Assembly: GCA_963699535.1 (NCBI GenBank)
Contig: CAVOUJ010000016.1
Span: 62,001 to 126,000, forward strand
Origin: VBDM01 sp963699535
GTDB lineage: Bacteria; Pseudomonadota; Gammaproteobacteria; Burkholderiales; SG8-39
Length of the DNA stretch: 64,000 nt
Direction of reading: 5' to 3'
The notes beneath the pieces were generated by a model, which saw only the letters and a program-made list of their open reading frames with translations, was not told where the DNA came from and ran no database searches. Of this stretch, positions 37,548 to 46,331 are shown piece by piece. The translations under genes and the position numbers were made by a program. How positions within the stretch are numbered: position 1 is the stretch's first letter; each line of letters begins with the position of its first letter.

Positions 37548-38705
37548 CTAGCTCTGGAACCTCGTCACCGTGTCGAGCACGGCCGCGATCACGCGGTCCG
37601 CTTCCGAGTCTTCGAGAGCGGGATACATGGGAAGGGACAGCGCTGTTTCCTCGAAAAGGGATGCGTTGGGGAAGCGACCCTCGCAGCGCCCCAGTCCGAA
37701 TACCTTCTGGTGATGGAGAGCCGGATAGTAGAGCCGGGCAGCAATGCCGGATTCGCCGAGACGGGCGATCACCGAATCACGGTCGATCCGAAGACGCTCG
37801 GGCCTGAGGCGAAGGGTATAGAGCTGGGAGTTCGCGTCCGAGTCGGCGCGCGTCCAGGGCGTGATCACCGCGCCGCACGACGACAGCGCCCGGGTATACC
37901 GGGCCGCGATGGCGCGGCGGCGCGCCACGGCCTCCTTGAGCTTTTCGAGCTGCACCAGGCCGATGGCCCCCATCACCTCCGGCATCCGAAAATTCAATCC
38001 GAGACTGTCCCATTGAAACTTGCCGGCATCGCCGTACTCCCGGATTCGGCGAGCCCGCTCGGCCAATGCAGCATCGTTGGTCACGAGCATGCCGCCCTCC
38101 CCTGTCGTCATCGGCTTCGAGGGTGTGAAGCTGAAGATCCCCACGTCCCCCAGCGATCCTGCCTTCCGGCCGCCATACTCCGACAGGTGAGCCTCCGCCG
38201 CGTCCTCAACGACCTTGAGGCCTCGCCGCCGGGCAACGTCGAGGATCCCCTCCATGTCGGCGGTATACCCTGCATAGTGCACGGGGACGATCGCCTTGGT
38301 GCGGGGACCGATTGCCACCTCCAGCTGCCCGGGATCGATGCAGTAGCCCTGCATCTCGATATCGACGAACACCGGCCGCGCTCCCAGGTACATTGCGGCG
38401 GTCGCCGTGGAAACAAAAGTCATGTCCGGGACGAGGATTTCATCCCCGGCGGAGATTCCCAGGGCTGCATAGGCCACCAGCAGAGCCGAGGATCCCGACG
38501 CGACCGCCACGGCCTGCCGAACTCCGAGCATTTCCGCGAAGCGCCGCTCGAACTCCTCCACGCGAGGGCCCGCGATCAGCCACCCCGACCTGACCACGTC
38601 CGCAGCGGCGGCCGCCTCCTCTTCGCCGATCCAGGGCCGCGACAGGGGAATGCGGTCCCGGGTCGAAGACCCCGGCGCGTGCCTAACTCCCGATTCCGGG
38701 CTCAT
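37548..38705 (-). CDS. DegT/DnrJ/EryC1/StrS sugar aminotransferase
   Basis: A 385-residue PLP-dependent aminotransferase acting on keto-sugar nucleotides. Seen: IPLSRPWIGEEE start, WLIAGPRVEEFERRFAE, ASGSSALLVAYAAL, PVHYAGYTADM, VEDAAEAH, and the PLP-lysine segment SFTPSKPMTTGEGGML (~193). It implies an amino sugar in the glycan. It lies between the methyltransferase and SDR genes on the same strand. Confidence 0.92.
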   Translation of the reverse strand: MSPESGVRHAPGSSTRDRIPLSRPWIGEEEAAAAADVVRSGWLIAGPRVEEFERRFAEMLGVRQAVAVASGSSALLVAYAALGISAGDEILVPDMTFVSTATAAMYLGARPVFVDIEMQGYCIDPGQLEVAIGPRTKAIVPVHYAGYTADMEGILDVARRRGLKVVEDAAEAHLSEYGGRKAGSLGDVGIFSFTPSKPMTTGEGGMLVTNDAALAERARRIREYGDAGKFQWDSLGLNFRMPEVMGAIGLVQLEKLKEAVARRRAIAARYTRALSSCGAVITPWTRADSDANSQLYTLRLRPERLRIDRDSVIARLGESGIAARLYYPALHHQKVFGLGRCEGRFPNASLFEETALSLPMYPALEDSEADRVIAAVLDTVTRFQS

Positions 38706-38752
38706 GAGCTATTCCCGATTGCCGTCACTGTCCGGAATCCGGCGAAGGTCGC

Positions 38753-39541
38753 CTAAATTTTCCGGAGAATACACAACTGTATCGGACTGTAGTTGCCGAA
38801 AGGAGGAGATCCGCTGAAGAACTCCACGAACTTGTTGTTGTATTCAACCTCGCCTTTCCCCTGTATCAATGCAGGATAAAGCACCCTGCTTCCGAAAAAG
38901 TACGAGCTCAGGAAATTGTCGTAAGGAGCGCCGGACGATCTGCGCGACACGTTTTCGAATCTTCCCTTCATGTACTTCTCGAGCTCCGCCTTCCTCAAAT
39001 AGCGGTTGTGCCAGGCGGGCGAGATCTTCTCCAACCCGACCGCTCGTCTGGCCCCATTCAGCTCATTCAATCCGTCCTCGAACATTTCCAGCATCACGTA
39101 GTGCCCGTTCCTCCCCAGAATGCGGTGGATGTTTTCCAGCGCTCTTTTCTGCATTCTCCAGGTTTCCAGGTTGATGAGACATCTCTCGGAAAACACCACG
39201 TCGAAATCGCGCTCGCGAAGGCGGGGACTCAGGATATCGTCGACCTTGACCGTGACGTTCTTCAGTCGTCGTCCCGATGCGATTCGTATCATTGCCCGGT
39301 TTACGTCGATGCCGAAAAATCTGCAGTCGAGCGATTTCGAAAGTTTACCGAGAGCGTAGCCGTTGCCGCACCCTATTTCGAGGACCTTGCAGCGGCCCTG
39401 CTTCCCGGTCAGGTGTTCGAGGGCCCATTGGAGCCTTGCCACCTCCAGCCGTCGCGTGCTCAGGTCTTTCATGGTACTTTGAGGAGAGCGGCCGAATCTC
39501 CTCGCCTGATCGTCATAGTGTTCTTGGATGGACCTTTTCAT
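38753..39541 (-). CDS. SAM-dependent class I methyltransferase
   Basis: 262 residues from ATG 39541 (GGAGGAGA upstream); an open frame extends to 39622 but the later start has the ribosome site. The SAM-binding motif VLEIGCGNGYALGKL and following FFGIDVNRAMI are clear, and the C-terminal part is of unknown specificity. It is Lys/Asn/Phe-richer and lower in GC than its neighbours, which suggests separate acquisition. It probably methylates a sugar. Its start overlaps, head to head, that of the sulfotransferase on the plus strand. Confidence 0.82.
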   Translation of the reverse strand: MKRSIQEHYDDQARRFGRSPQSTMKDLSTRRLEVARLQWALEHLTGKQGRCKVLEIGCGNGYALGKLSKSLDCRFFGIDVNRAMIRIASGRRLKNVTVKVDDILSPRLRERDFDVVFSERCLINLETWRMQKRALENIHRILGRNGHYVMLEMFEDGLNELNGARRAVGLEKISPAWHNRYLRKAELEKYMKGRFENVSRRSSGAPYDNFLSSYFFGSRVLYPALIQGKGEVEYNNKFVEFFSGSPPFGNYSPIQLCILRKI

Positions 39542-40367
39542 TCCTCGGCACCTTTCTCCTCCGTGGAGGGCGAAGCGTCTGTCCTTCCCGGAGGATACGT
39601 ATCTCGTCGACCGCTCGCGCAACCTGATCTATATCCCCATCCCCAAGGTGGCCTCCACCAGTCTGAAGATCTGGTTCTTGAAGACCTCGCCCGACCTTGC
39701 CGTGCACCCCGATCCCCAGAATTGGAAGGTCAACGCCTGGCTCGGAAACGAAGGCAACCGCTTTCTCCTCAATGACCTTGCTCCGCTGCGCGACCCGCGA
39801 ACTTTCCGTTTCGCCTTCGTCCGAAACCCCTGGAGCCGCCTCGTTTCGAGCTACCTCAACCGCATCGTCGGCCGGGGAGCCGAGTATCGGAACGTCATGA
39901 AGAGGCTCTACCGGGGCAAATGGTATCAACTCCCCAAGAGAATCCGGTATTACGCGCGGAAGCGGGTGCACGGCGTAGGCTGGCCGGAGAGGGCGGAGGT
40001 GACCTTCCGGGAATTCATCATGCGCGAAGTCGCCGTCATGCCCGTGATGGAGATGGACCCGCACTGGCGGCCGCAGTATGCCTTCCTGGGCAGGCACGAA
40101 CCGGACTTCATTGGACGCTTCGAGCGCCTGAGCGAGGATCTCGAGGTGCTCGGCAGGAAGCTCGGGGCAAGCGGGAATCTTCCGGAACTCAACCGATCGC
40201 GGTACGTCGATCGCTACGACGGCGGGTGCCTCGCGGACTGCGCGCAAGCCCAGCTCAGGGCGATGAAGGGCGCGCCTCATTACCGGCAGTTCTACACGCC
40301 CGACCTCGTCGACACGGTTGCGCGTGTCTATGAAAAGGACGTGGAGCGCTTCGGTTACGACTTCTGA
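39528..40367 (+). CDS. Carbohydrate sulfotransferase (Sulfotransfer_2 family)
   Basis: A 279-residue PAPS-dependent sulfotransferase. The 5-phosphosulfate loop IPIPKVASTSLKIWF (~36) and 3-phosphate motif FAFVRNPWSRLVSSYLN (~97) are the two signatures of the carbohydrate sulfotransferase family (heparan 2-O, HNK-1, chondroitin types). No signal anchor is seen, so it acts in the cytoplasm on nucleotide- or lipid-linked sugar. The ATG at 39528 has no good ribosome site and lies within the opposite-strand methyltransferase start. It overlaps the convergent glycosyltransferase end by 13 bases. Confidence 0.87.
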   Translation: MDLFIPRHLSPPWRAKRLSFPEDTYLVDRSRNLIYIPIPKVASTSLKIWFLKTSPDLAVHPDPQNWKVNAWLGNEGNRFLLNDLAPLRDPRTFRFAFVRNPWSRLVSSYLNRIVGRGAEYRNVMKRLYRGKWYQLPKRIRYYARKRVHGVGWPERAEVTFREFIMREVAVMPVMEMDPHWRPQYAFLGRHEPDFIGRFERLSEDLEVLGRKLGASGNLPELNRSRYVDRYDGGCLADCAQAQLRAMKGAPHYRQFYTPDLVDTVARVYEKDVERFGYDF

Positions 40368-41473
40368 ATCCTGAAGAAGCGGCACAGACCTCTGCGAAAT
40401 TCCCTTTGGTTCCTGACCACGGCCGCCCAGGCCCTCCGTGATTCGTATCCGAGTTTTTGCAGCGCATTCTGGGAAGCAGCGTGCTTCGAAACCCGCTCCA
40501 GGTCCGTGTTCTTGATCATCTCCCACGCCGCGCGCGTCGCCTGGGGAGACCATCGTTCCAGGTAGTCCTGGCCGAAGGCATATCGCTTGTCGAGGCTCAA
40601 GTCCGTCGAATCGAGATTCTCGCTGAAGTAAATCGCCATCTCGGGAATGTTCGAAGCGCCCCGAATGAGGAAATCGCACCTCGACAGAAGGAGAATGTCG
40701 ACGAGCACGTCTTCCCCCTTCCTGTAGGGGGAACCTGACTTCAGGTTGAAGGGCGCTGTCGACGTCGCGGAGCGCAGGCAATCGTAGTTCTGCACGATGC
40801 TCCCGTACCGCTGCTTGATCAGCTCGAGATACTGAACCTGATCGGTGGCGAGGAAAATCCGCGCCCGGGGATGGCCCTCGAGATACCGCTCGATCGGCTC
40901 GAAATATTCGGCCGGGCTGACGGGAGGGGCATAGCGCAGATCCGTGCCGCGAATGTGCACGCCGAGCACGCGCTCTCCTTTCATGTGGCGGTCGTCGAAC
41001 TGCCCGACTTTCTCCATGACCTGCGGCTTGACCCGCACGTATCGGCGCACCGATTCGCGTCCCTTTCGGCGCTGCTCCGCGAACCAGGCTGCCACGTCCC
41101 CGGGCACGCTCGTCCGCCAGTGGCCGAATGTCCAGGTGAAGATGCTGTCCGGATCCGCCTTGATCCGGGGAGGGAGCGAGGCGTCCACGCAGCGTACCTC
41201 CAGGGCGCCCGACTTTCCCTCCGGACCGGCCAGCGCGCGCTGGAGCTCGGCGCTGGAGCAGGGACCGATCGGCTCGAAGTATTGCTCCCAGACGTTGTCC
41301 CCGTACTCGGGATCCAGAAACCGCGTGCCGCAGGAGGCGTCGATGTGCACGACCGGCGCGAGGCCTTCGCGCTCGCAGTACCGGGCGTAGTTCAGTACGG
41401 TCAGCAGGCACGCTGCAAAGCCCGCGTCCTTGAGGGGAGGCTTGATCAGGAGAATCGGCCTTCGCTCGCTCAT
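40355..41473 (-). CDS. Fucosyltransferase-like glycosyltransferase A (HIRGTD motif)
   Basis: 372 residues. Contains VLGVHIRGTDLRYAPP (~190) followed by FLATDQVQYLELIKQRYG and DVLVDILLLSRCDFLIRGASNIPEMA, the pattern of GT-B transferases that use GDP-fucose-type donors (alpha-1,6/2- and O-fucosyltransferase motifs). It is one of three tandem paralogues. ATG 41473 overlaps the previous gene's TGA in ATGA, which fixes this start over the longer open frame. Donor and acceptor are not known; GDP-L-galactose is an alternative to GDP-L-fucose given the nearby epimerase. Confidence 0.75.
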   Translation of the reverse strand: MSERRPILLIKPPLKDAGFAACLLTVLNYARYCEREGLAPVVHIDASCGTRFLDPEYGDNVWEQYFEPIGPCSSAELQRALAGPEGKSGALEVRCVDASLPPRIKADPDSIFTWTFGHWRTSVPGDVAAWFAEQRRKGRESVRRYVRVKPQVMEKVGQFDDRHMKGERVLGVHIRGTDLRYAPPVSPAEYFEPIERYLEGHPRARIFLATDQVQYLELIKQRYGSIVQNYDCLRSATSTAPFNLKSGSPYRKGEDVLVDILLLSRCDFLIRGASNIPEMAIYFSENLDSTDLSLDKRYAFGQDYLERWSPQATRAAWEMIKNTDLERVSKHAASQNALQKLGYESRRAWAAVVRNQREFRRGLCRFFRIQKS

Positions 41474-42522
41474 CGCTGAATGTGTCGGGCAAAACGATCG
41501 AGCCTCCGGCACAGGGAGCGCCAGAGATCTTCGAGCTCCCGGCGCCAGCGGCGCAACGTCCACAGGGGGGGAGACCATTGACCGATATCGAGCTTGCGCC
41601 AGGCGCTGACGAGCTGCCGGTACGGCCGCGGGTCGAAGCGGCTTTCCAGGGCAAAGTCGTGGCACTTGAGCGAGGGATTGAACCAGAGCGCGCACTCGCC
41701 GGCCGCCGCGGCGCCCTTGAAGAGGAAGTCGCAGCGCGAAAGCAGCAGGACATCGATCAGGACGTCCTCGCCACGCTTGTATGGGCTCGCCGAAGAGAAC
41801 TTGAATGGAGGGCGCCTACGGTTCGACCGCAGGCTGTCGTAGGCGATGAGCCGCTCGCCATAACGCTCGCGGAAAAGGTCGACGAACTGGCTCTGGTCGG
41901 TCGCGAGAAAGATCCGAAACGGATCGCTTGCGCGGCTCGCGAGATACCGCTCGATCGCGCCGAAGTACGCGAGTGGGCTAGTCGGCTCGGCGTAGGCAAA
42001 GTCGGTCCCGCGGATGTGAACGCCGATCGTAAACTGAGGCCGTATCCGGGAATTCCAGTAGGCGTTCACCTTCTCGGTGACATGAGGTTTTACGCGGATC
42101 AATTCTGAAACGTACTTGCGTGCCAGTGCGCGCTTGGCTTCCATCCATACCGCCGGGTCTTCGGGCACGTCCTTCGCCCAGAAGGTCGCGATGCGGTCGC
42201 GATCGCTGTGGTGCCAGTCGCAAATTTGCCGTCTCGTGAACGAGTGGACCTGCTGCGGCGAAACCTCCCCGCGGTCGAGCGCCGCTTGAAGTTGCGCGTG
42301 CGAAACCGTCGATACGGGCTCGAAGTAGTATTCCCACACGTTCTCCCCGCGCGAGGAGTCGTAGAAAAAACGCGTCGCTTCGCGGCCGTAGCGGACCACG
42401 GGGATTGCCCCATCGCGCACGGCCATGCGGATTCCATTCAGCGTGTAAGTGAGCATGGCGCAGAAACCCGCGTCCCCGTCGATGTGCTGGATCAGGTGAT
42501 ACCGGGGCGCGGCGTCAGGCAT
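41470..42522 (-). CDS. Fucosyltransferase-like glycosyltransferase B (HIRGTD motif)
   Basis: 350 residues, the middle paralogue. Shares with A the order QHIDGDAGFCAMLTYTLN, EYYFEPVS, FTIGVHIRGTDFAYAEP (~185), FLATDQSQFVDLFRERYG and DVLIDVLLLSRCDFLFKGA. The donor-site basic and acidic residues are intact. The start overlaps the end of paralogue C by eight bases and its stop overlaps the start of A by four, so the three are translated as a unit. Confidence 0.75.
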   Translation of the reverse strand: MPDAAPRYHLIQHIDGDAGFCAMLTYTLNGIRMAVRDGAIPVVRYGREATRFFYDSSRGENVWEYYFEPVSTVSHAQLQAALDRGEVSPQQVHSFTRRQICDWHHSDRDRIATFWAKDVPEDPAVWMEAKRALARKYVSELIRVKPHVTEKVNAYWNSRIRPQFTIGVHIRGTDFAYAEPTSPLAYFGAIERYLASRASDPFRIFLATDQSQFVDLFRERYGERLIAYDSLRSNRRRPPFKFSSASPYKRGEDVLIDVLLLSRCDFLFKGAAAAGECALWFNPSLKCHDFALESRFDPRPYRQLVSAWRKLDIGQWSPPLWTLRRWRRELEDLWRSLCRRLDRFARHIQR

Positions 42523-43558
42523 CGGTCGAAGGTCCCAGTCTCGCGGGTTTCGCGCGCCGCAAGGCGCGCCGGACCGTACGGCGGAGTTTCCTGAAAGAGA
42601 ATGTCTGCACCTGCGCGAGCAGCCTGTTCTTGCGGTGGGTGTTGATGTGAGGCAGCGCTGGATTGCCGAGAAGCACCGTGCGCGCGAGGCTCGAACCGTT
42701 GTGGACGAGGAGCGCGCAGCGCCCGAGCAGCAGGTATTCGATGACGGCCTCCTCGCCGTTCCCGGCCGCGTCTCGCCGGTCGCGAGCCACGTACGCGGGC
42801 ATGAGACAGCCGGTAGGGCCGCGGCCGGCCGGCTCTCCGCCGACGTGGCGATGGCTGTCGAAGGCGATCACCCGGTCCCCGAAGGCGCTGCGCATGAACT
42901 CCAGCGATCGCTGATCGTCCGTCGCCACGAATGAGCGGGCGCCGGGGGCCGACGCCAAGCACCGCTCGACTTCCCGGCGATAGTTGTCGAGGACCAGGGA
43001 GTCCTTGCGATGCGCGCGATCCTCGCTCGCCGATACGGCATCCGTGCCGCGAATCTGGACTCCGAACACGGTACGGCCTTCCATGTGCTCGCCGAAAAAG
43101 GCGTCGACCTGTTCGGCGATGTACTTCCTTGGCCGCAGATGCATGCGGATCAGCGACGCCGCGCGCTCGCGCGTCGCAGCGTCCGGGTCCTGCCATCCGT
43201 GCGGAATCGCGAGCGTCTTTCCCTTCAGCCGCGGGTGGTCTCCGAAGTTGCTCGACACCCAGGTGTTCCGGTCGAGCCAGAATCCCACGTCTCGGGGGTC
43301 CGGGAACCGCTCGCGCAGGGCGGATCGAACTCTCTCCGGCACCGCCTCGGCCGGACAAGCCCTGTCCAGGGGTTCGAAGTAATACTCCCACACGGTCGAG
43401 GCATCCCGGTACCCCTGAGGCACCCAGTAACAGCAACGGCCTTCGAAAAAGGCGACCGGGACGCGCCCGGCCTGGACGGACCACGGGAGGTGCGCGACCA
43501 CCTGCTGGATCAACGAGAACAGCCCGACATCGCGTTCGCAAATGAGATGCAGCGTCAA
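42515..43558 (-). CDS. Fucosyltransferase-like glycosyltransferase C (IRGTD motif)
   Basis: About 347 residues if started at TTG 43558, which overlaps the upstream stop in TTGA and gives the same length as its paralogues; the frame is open further to 43942 but that part is a shadow of the upstream gene. Motifs: STVWEYYFEPLD, VFGVQIRGTDAVSAS, FVATDDQRSLEFMRSAFG, AVIEYLLLGRCALLVHNGS. The motif has Gln in place of the usual His before IRGTD, so activity may differ. It is the first of the three tandem genes. Confidence 0.7.
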   Translation of the reverse strand: MTLHLICERDVGLFSLIQQVVAHLPWSVQAGRVPVAFFEGRCCYWVPQGYRDASTVWEYYFEPLDRACPAEAVPERVRSALRERFPDPRDVGFWLDRNTWVSSNFGDHPRLKGKTLAIPHGWQDPDAATRERAASLIRMHLRPRKYIAEQVDAFFGEHMEGRTVFGVQIRGTDAVSASEDRAHRKDSLVLDNYRREVERCLASAPGARSFVATDDQRSLEFMRSAFGDRVIAFDSHRHVGGEPAGRGPTGCLMPAYVARDRRDAAGNGEEAVIEYLLLGRCALLVHNGSSLARTVLLGNPALPHINTHRKNRLLAQVQTFSFRKLRRTVRRALRRAKPARLGPSTDA

Positions 43559-44367
43559 GCGCGCGGACCCTCCCAGATCGCATCCATGAATCTTCGCAGG
43601 CCGTATCGCACCGCCCCGCGGATGCCGCGGTTTCTGCGAATGAACTTGCGCACACGGATATCTGCCGGGCTGGGCGCATCGATCAAGTCGATCCACTTCC
43701 GGGACCGCTCGATGAACGTAAGGGTGTCCAGCCGGTGATGTCGATTGCCCTTCCGGTAGGTCGCGTCCAGTGAGGAGCCGCCGCGGACCCTCCCCAGGCT
43801 GTCCCATCCAGGGTGATGGTGCTCGACCCTGGAGCGCTCGCAGTAGGCGTAGACGCGCCGCGATTTCGCGACCCCGACGAGCTCGTGATCGGTGAAGCCG
43901 TGCATGTAGGGATAGAGCACCGTGTCGCGAAGGTCCATGCAACCGCTCTGCTCCTGAATGTATCGTCTCCTTACCAGAGAGTGCGCGGAGTGATCGGGCA
44001 CGGGCGCGCGCGGATCGACCGTGCCCACGACTCCCACTCTAGGGTCCGCCATTCCGGCCAAGGCCTCGTCCAACCAGCCTTCGACGAAGGCGATGTCGTC
44101 CGCGCCAAGGAAGAGATAGGGCTCGGCGGTCTCCCGGTAGGCTGTGTTGACACAGGAGGCGTAGGTGGGCGGACCGTCGTTGAAGATCAACCCCGCCTTG
44201 GCCCGCCGGACGGCCTCGATCGTCGCCCGGTCTTCCCGCTCCACGACAAAATAGGCGGCAACATCGCCGGCCGCCGTCGCTTTCAGGTTGTCGAACAACG
44301 GCTGGACGCGACTGGCGCGTCCGAGGGTTGGAATGAGAACAGCAACGCCGTGTGCTGCTGCCTTCAC
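43555..44367 (-). CDS. GT-A fold glycosyltransferase
   Basis: 270 residues from GTG 44367 (AGAGG seven bases upstream), starting HGVAVLIPTLGRASRV. Acidic metal motif in LFLGADDIAFVE (~90); the acceptor-side segment GFTDHELVGVAKSRRV resembles galactosyl/N-acetylgalactosaminyl-type C-terminal parts. It continues the minus-strand operon and its stop overlaps the start of fucosyltransferase-like C. Confidence 0.8.
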   Translation of the reverse strand: MKAAAHGVAVLIPTLGRASRVQPLFDNLKATAAGDVAAYFVVEREDRATIEAVRRAKAGLIFNDGPPTYASCVNTAYRETAEPYLFLGADDIAFVEGWLDEALAGMADPRVGVVGTVDPRAPVPDHSAHSLVRRRYIQEQSGCMDLRDTVLYPYMHGFTDHELVGVAKSRRVYAYCERSRVEHHHPGWDSLGRVRGGSSLDATYRKGNRHHRLDTLTFIERSRKWIDLIDAPSPADIRVRKFIRRNRGIRGAVRYGLRRFMDAIWEGPRA

Positions 44368-44378
44368 CGGTGACCTCT

Positions 44379-45281
44379 TCAGACCTCCGCCTCGACTCCA
44401 ACCTGCCTGGGCGCGGTCTCGCCGATATGCGGCAGCGGGGACTCGAAGGTGGTGCAGGCGAAGCCCGCCAACCCTCTCTCGTTCAAGCCGCTCTCGCACC
44501 GGGCCTTGAGCATTCCCACCCGGTGGTAGTAGCGGTAGTTCGCCGTGTGCAGCGAGTTGTGGGAGTATGTAGGGTGCCGCGGATGCCAGAGGTGATAGAC
44601 CCTGGTCCGGGTGAAGATGCACCGGATCCCGACGGACTCCACTCGGCGCTGGAAGTCCTTGTCCTCCATCCCCCAGCCTACGAAGTTCTCATCGAACCCG
44701 TTCACCCGCTCGAAATCGGTCCGCCACACGCCCATGTTGCCGCCCGGCAGGCGGGGCCGCATCGGCAGGCGAAGGAACTCGTAACCCTTCGCCCTGACGC
44801 TCTTCCAATACACGCGCCTCGCCTCGCGGGGCGCGACCAGCGAGAACAGGTCCCCCGATTGAATCCTCGCCAGCGACAGACGATCGCTCGCCTCCGCATC
44901 GAGACGATAGCAGCTGCCCGCCATCACGCAACCCCGGCGGCGGTATCGCAGGTGAAGCGACACATGATCGCCCGGCAGCACGCAATCGCCGTCCGTGAAC
45001 AGCAGGTAATCCGCTGTCGAGGCCAGGACGCCCTCGTTGCGACACTGAGCGAGCCGAAATCCGTCGTGTCGGTGAGAGGAAAACTTGACCGGAATACCCG
45101 CCGCTCGCGCAAATTTCCGCACGACGTCCTGGGTTTCGTCGCGGGAGCCGTCATCCGCGACGACGACTTCGATGCGGCTGCGGTCGGCTTTCTGAGCGGC
45201 GATGGAATGCAGGCACCGCAGCAGGTGCGCGGGGCGCTCGAAGCTCGAAACGATCAGCGAGATATCCGGTTTGCGGTGCAT
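44379..45281 (-). CDS. Family 2 glycosyltransferase with galactosyltransferase-type C-terminus
   Basis: 300 residues from ATG 45281 (AGGGGCG upstream; a longer frame to 45362 exists). GT2 domain DISLIVSSFERPAHLLRCL with VVVADDGSRDET and DxD in LLFTDGDCVLP; the C-terminal PGGNMGVWRTDFERVNGFDE and GWGMEDKDFQRR are the galactosyltransferase-type motif (Glyco_transf_7C). It is the first gene of the five-gene minus operon 45.3-40.4 kb, divergent from a sulfotransferase 83 bases away. Confidence 0.88.
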   Translation of the reverse strand: MHRKPDISLIVSSFERPAHLLRCLHSIAAQKADRSRIEVVVADDGSRDETQDVVRKFARAAGIPVKFSSHRHDGFRLAQCRNEGVLASTADYLLFTDGDCVLPGDHVSLHLRYRRRGCVMAGSCYRLDAEASDRLSLARIQSGDLFSLVAPREARRVYWKSVRAKGYEFLRLPMRPRLPGGNMGVWRTDFERVNGFDENFVGWGMEDKDFQRRVESVGIRCIFTRTRVYHLWHPRHPTYSHNSLHTANYRYYHRVGMLKARCESGLNERGLAGFACTTFESPLPHIGETAPRQVGVEAEV

Positions 45282-45364
45282 CGCGACGCCCCTAGCTCCG
45301 AATGCAGGCGGCTGCGGGCGTCCCGACGGCAGCGCCGAGTCCGCATAAACCGAGACTTCCAACG

Positions 45365-46312
45365 ATGACGGACACCGATCCTCCCCCCTCCAGACCCATT
45401 CTCGTCACGGGCGCGCACCGCTCGGGGTCCACGTGGGTCGGGCGGATGATCGCCAGATCACCCGATATCCGCTACGTCCACGAGCCCTTCAACCCGGATG
45501 CTTTCAGGCCGGGAATCTGCGCCGCGCGCTTCGAGCGCGAGTTTACCTACGTATGTGCCGAGAACGCCGCCTCGTACCAGGACGACCTCAAGCGCTGCCT
45601 CGAATTCAGATACCGTTTCGCCGAGGGCCTCAGGACAGTCCGGACGGCCGCCGACGCCGTGCGCACGGCGCGCGACTTCGGCCGATTTGCCTTCAGCCGT
45701 TGGCGGAAAGCGCGTCCCCTGGTGAAGGACCCCCACGCGGTTTTCTCGGCCGAGTGGCTCGCCCGGACCTTCGGCATGGACGTCGTCGTGATGATCCGGC
45801 ATCCGGCCGCGTTCGTGGGCAGCCTCAAAAAGGCCCGGTGGGCGTTCCGCTTCGGCCAATTCCTGGAGCAGCCCCTGCTGATGCAACACCATCTCCTCGG
45901 ATTCCGGACCGAGATCGAAGCTTTCGCGACAAAGACAGCCGACATCGTGGACCAGGGCATCCTGCTTTGGAATGTGATCTACGATGTGATTCTACAATAT
46001 CGAAACCGTCACCCCGACTGGATCTTCGTCCGGCACGAAGACCTCTCGAGAGACCCCGTTTCCCGCTTTTCCGACCTCTTTCAGCGCTTGGGCCTGAAAT
46101 ACACGGACTCCGTGCGGCGCGCAATCGCCGATTTCTCGGGACCGCACAACCCCGGCGAACAGCACTCCGGCAGTCACATCAGGCGCGACAGCGAGTCCAA
46201 CATATGGAACTGGAAGAACAGACTGACGCCCGGGGAAATTCGGCGCGTGAGGAAGCAGACCGAAGCGGTCGCCGGTCAGTTCTACGGCGAAGAAGACTGG
46301 CGGAGCTTGTGA
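45365..46312 (+). CDS. PAPS-dependent sulfotransferase family protein
   Basis: 315 residues from ATG 45365. The N-terminal P-loop-like TGAHRSGSTWVGRMIARSP binds the 5-phosphosulfate of PAPS, and VVVMIRHPAAFVGSLKKA (~140) is the 3-phosphate site. The C-terminal part has the VRHEDLSRDPVSRF segment common in bacterial sulfotransferases. It is of a different subfamily from the 39.5 kb sulfotransferase, so at least two positions may be sulfated. No signal peptide. Convergent with the epimerase gene. Confidence 0.88.
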   Translation: MTDTDPPPSRPILVTGAHRSGSTWVGRMIARSPDIRYVHEPFNPDAFRPGICAARFEREFTYVCAENAASYQDDLKRCLEFRYRFAEGLRTVRTAADAVRTARDFGRFAFSRWRKARPLVKDPHAVFSAEWLARTFGMDVVVMIRHPAAFVGSLKKARWAFRFGQFLEQPLLMQHHLLGFRTEIEAFATKTADIVDQGILLWNVIYDVILQYRNRHPDWIFVRHEDLSRDPVSRFSDLFQRLGLKYTDSVRRAIADFSGPHNPGEQHSGSHIRRDSESNIWNWKNRLTPGEIRRVRKQTEAVAGQFYGEEDWRSL

Positions 46313-46331
46313 CGCGGTTGCCGTCATTTCC

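Noticed and set aside
42515..43942. Longer start (43942) for fucosyltransferase-like C
   Set aside because: The extra 128 codons overlap the upstream glycosyltransferase gene and resemble out-of-frame translation; the TTGA overlap at 43558 gives the paralogue length.
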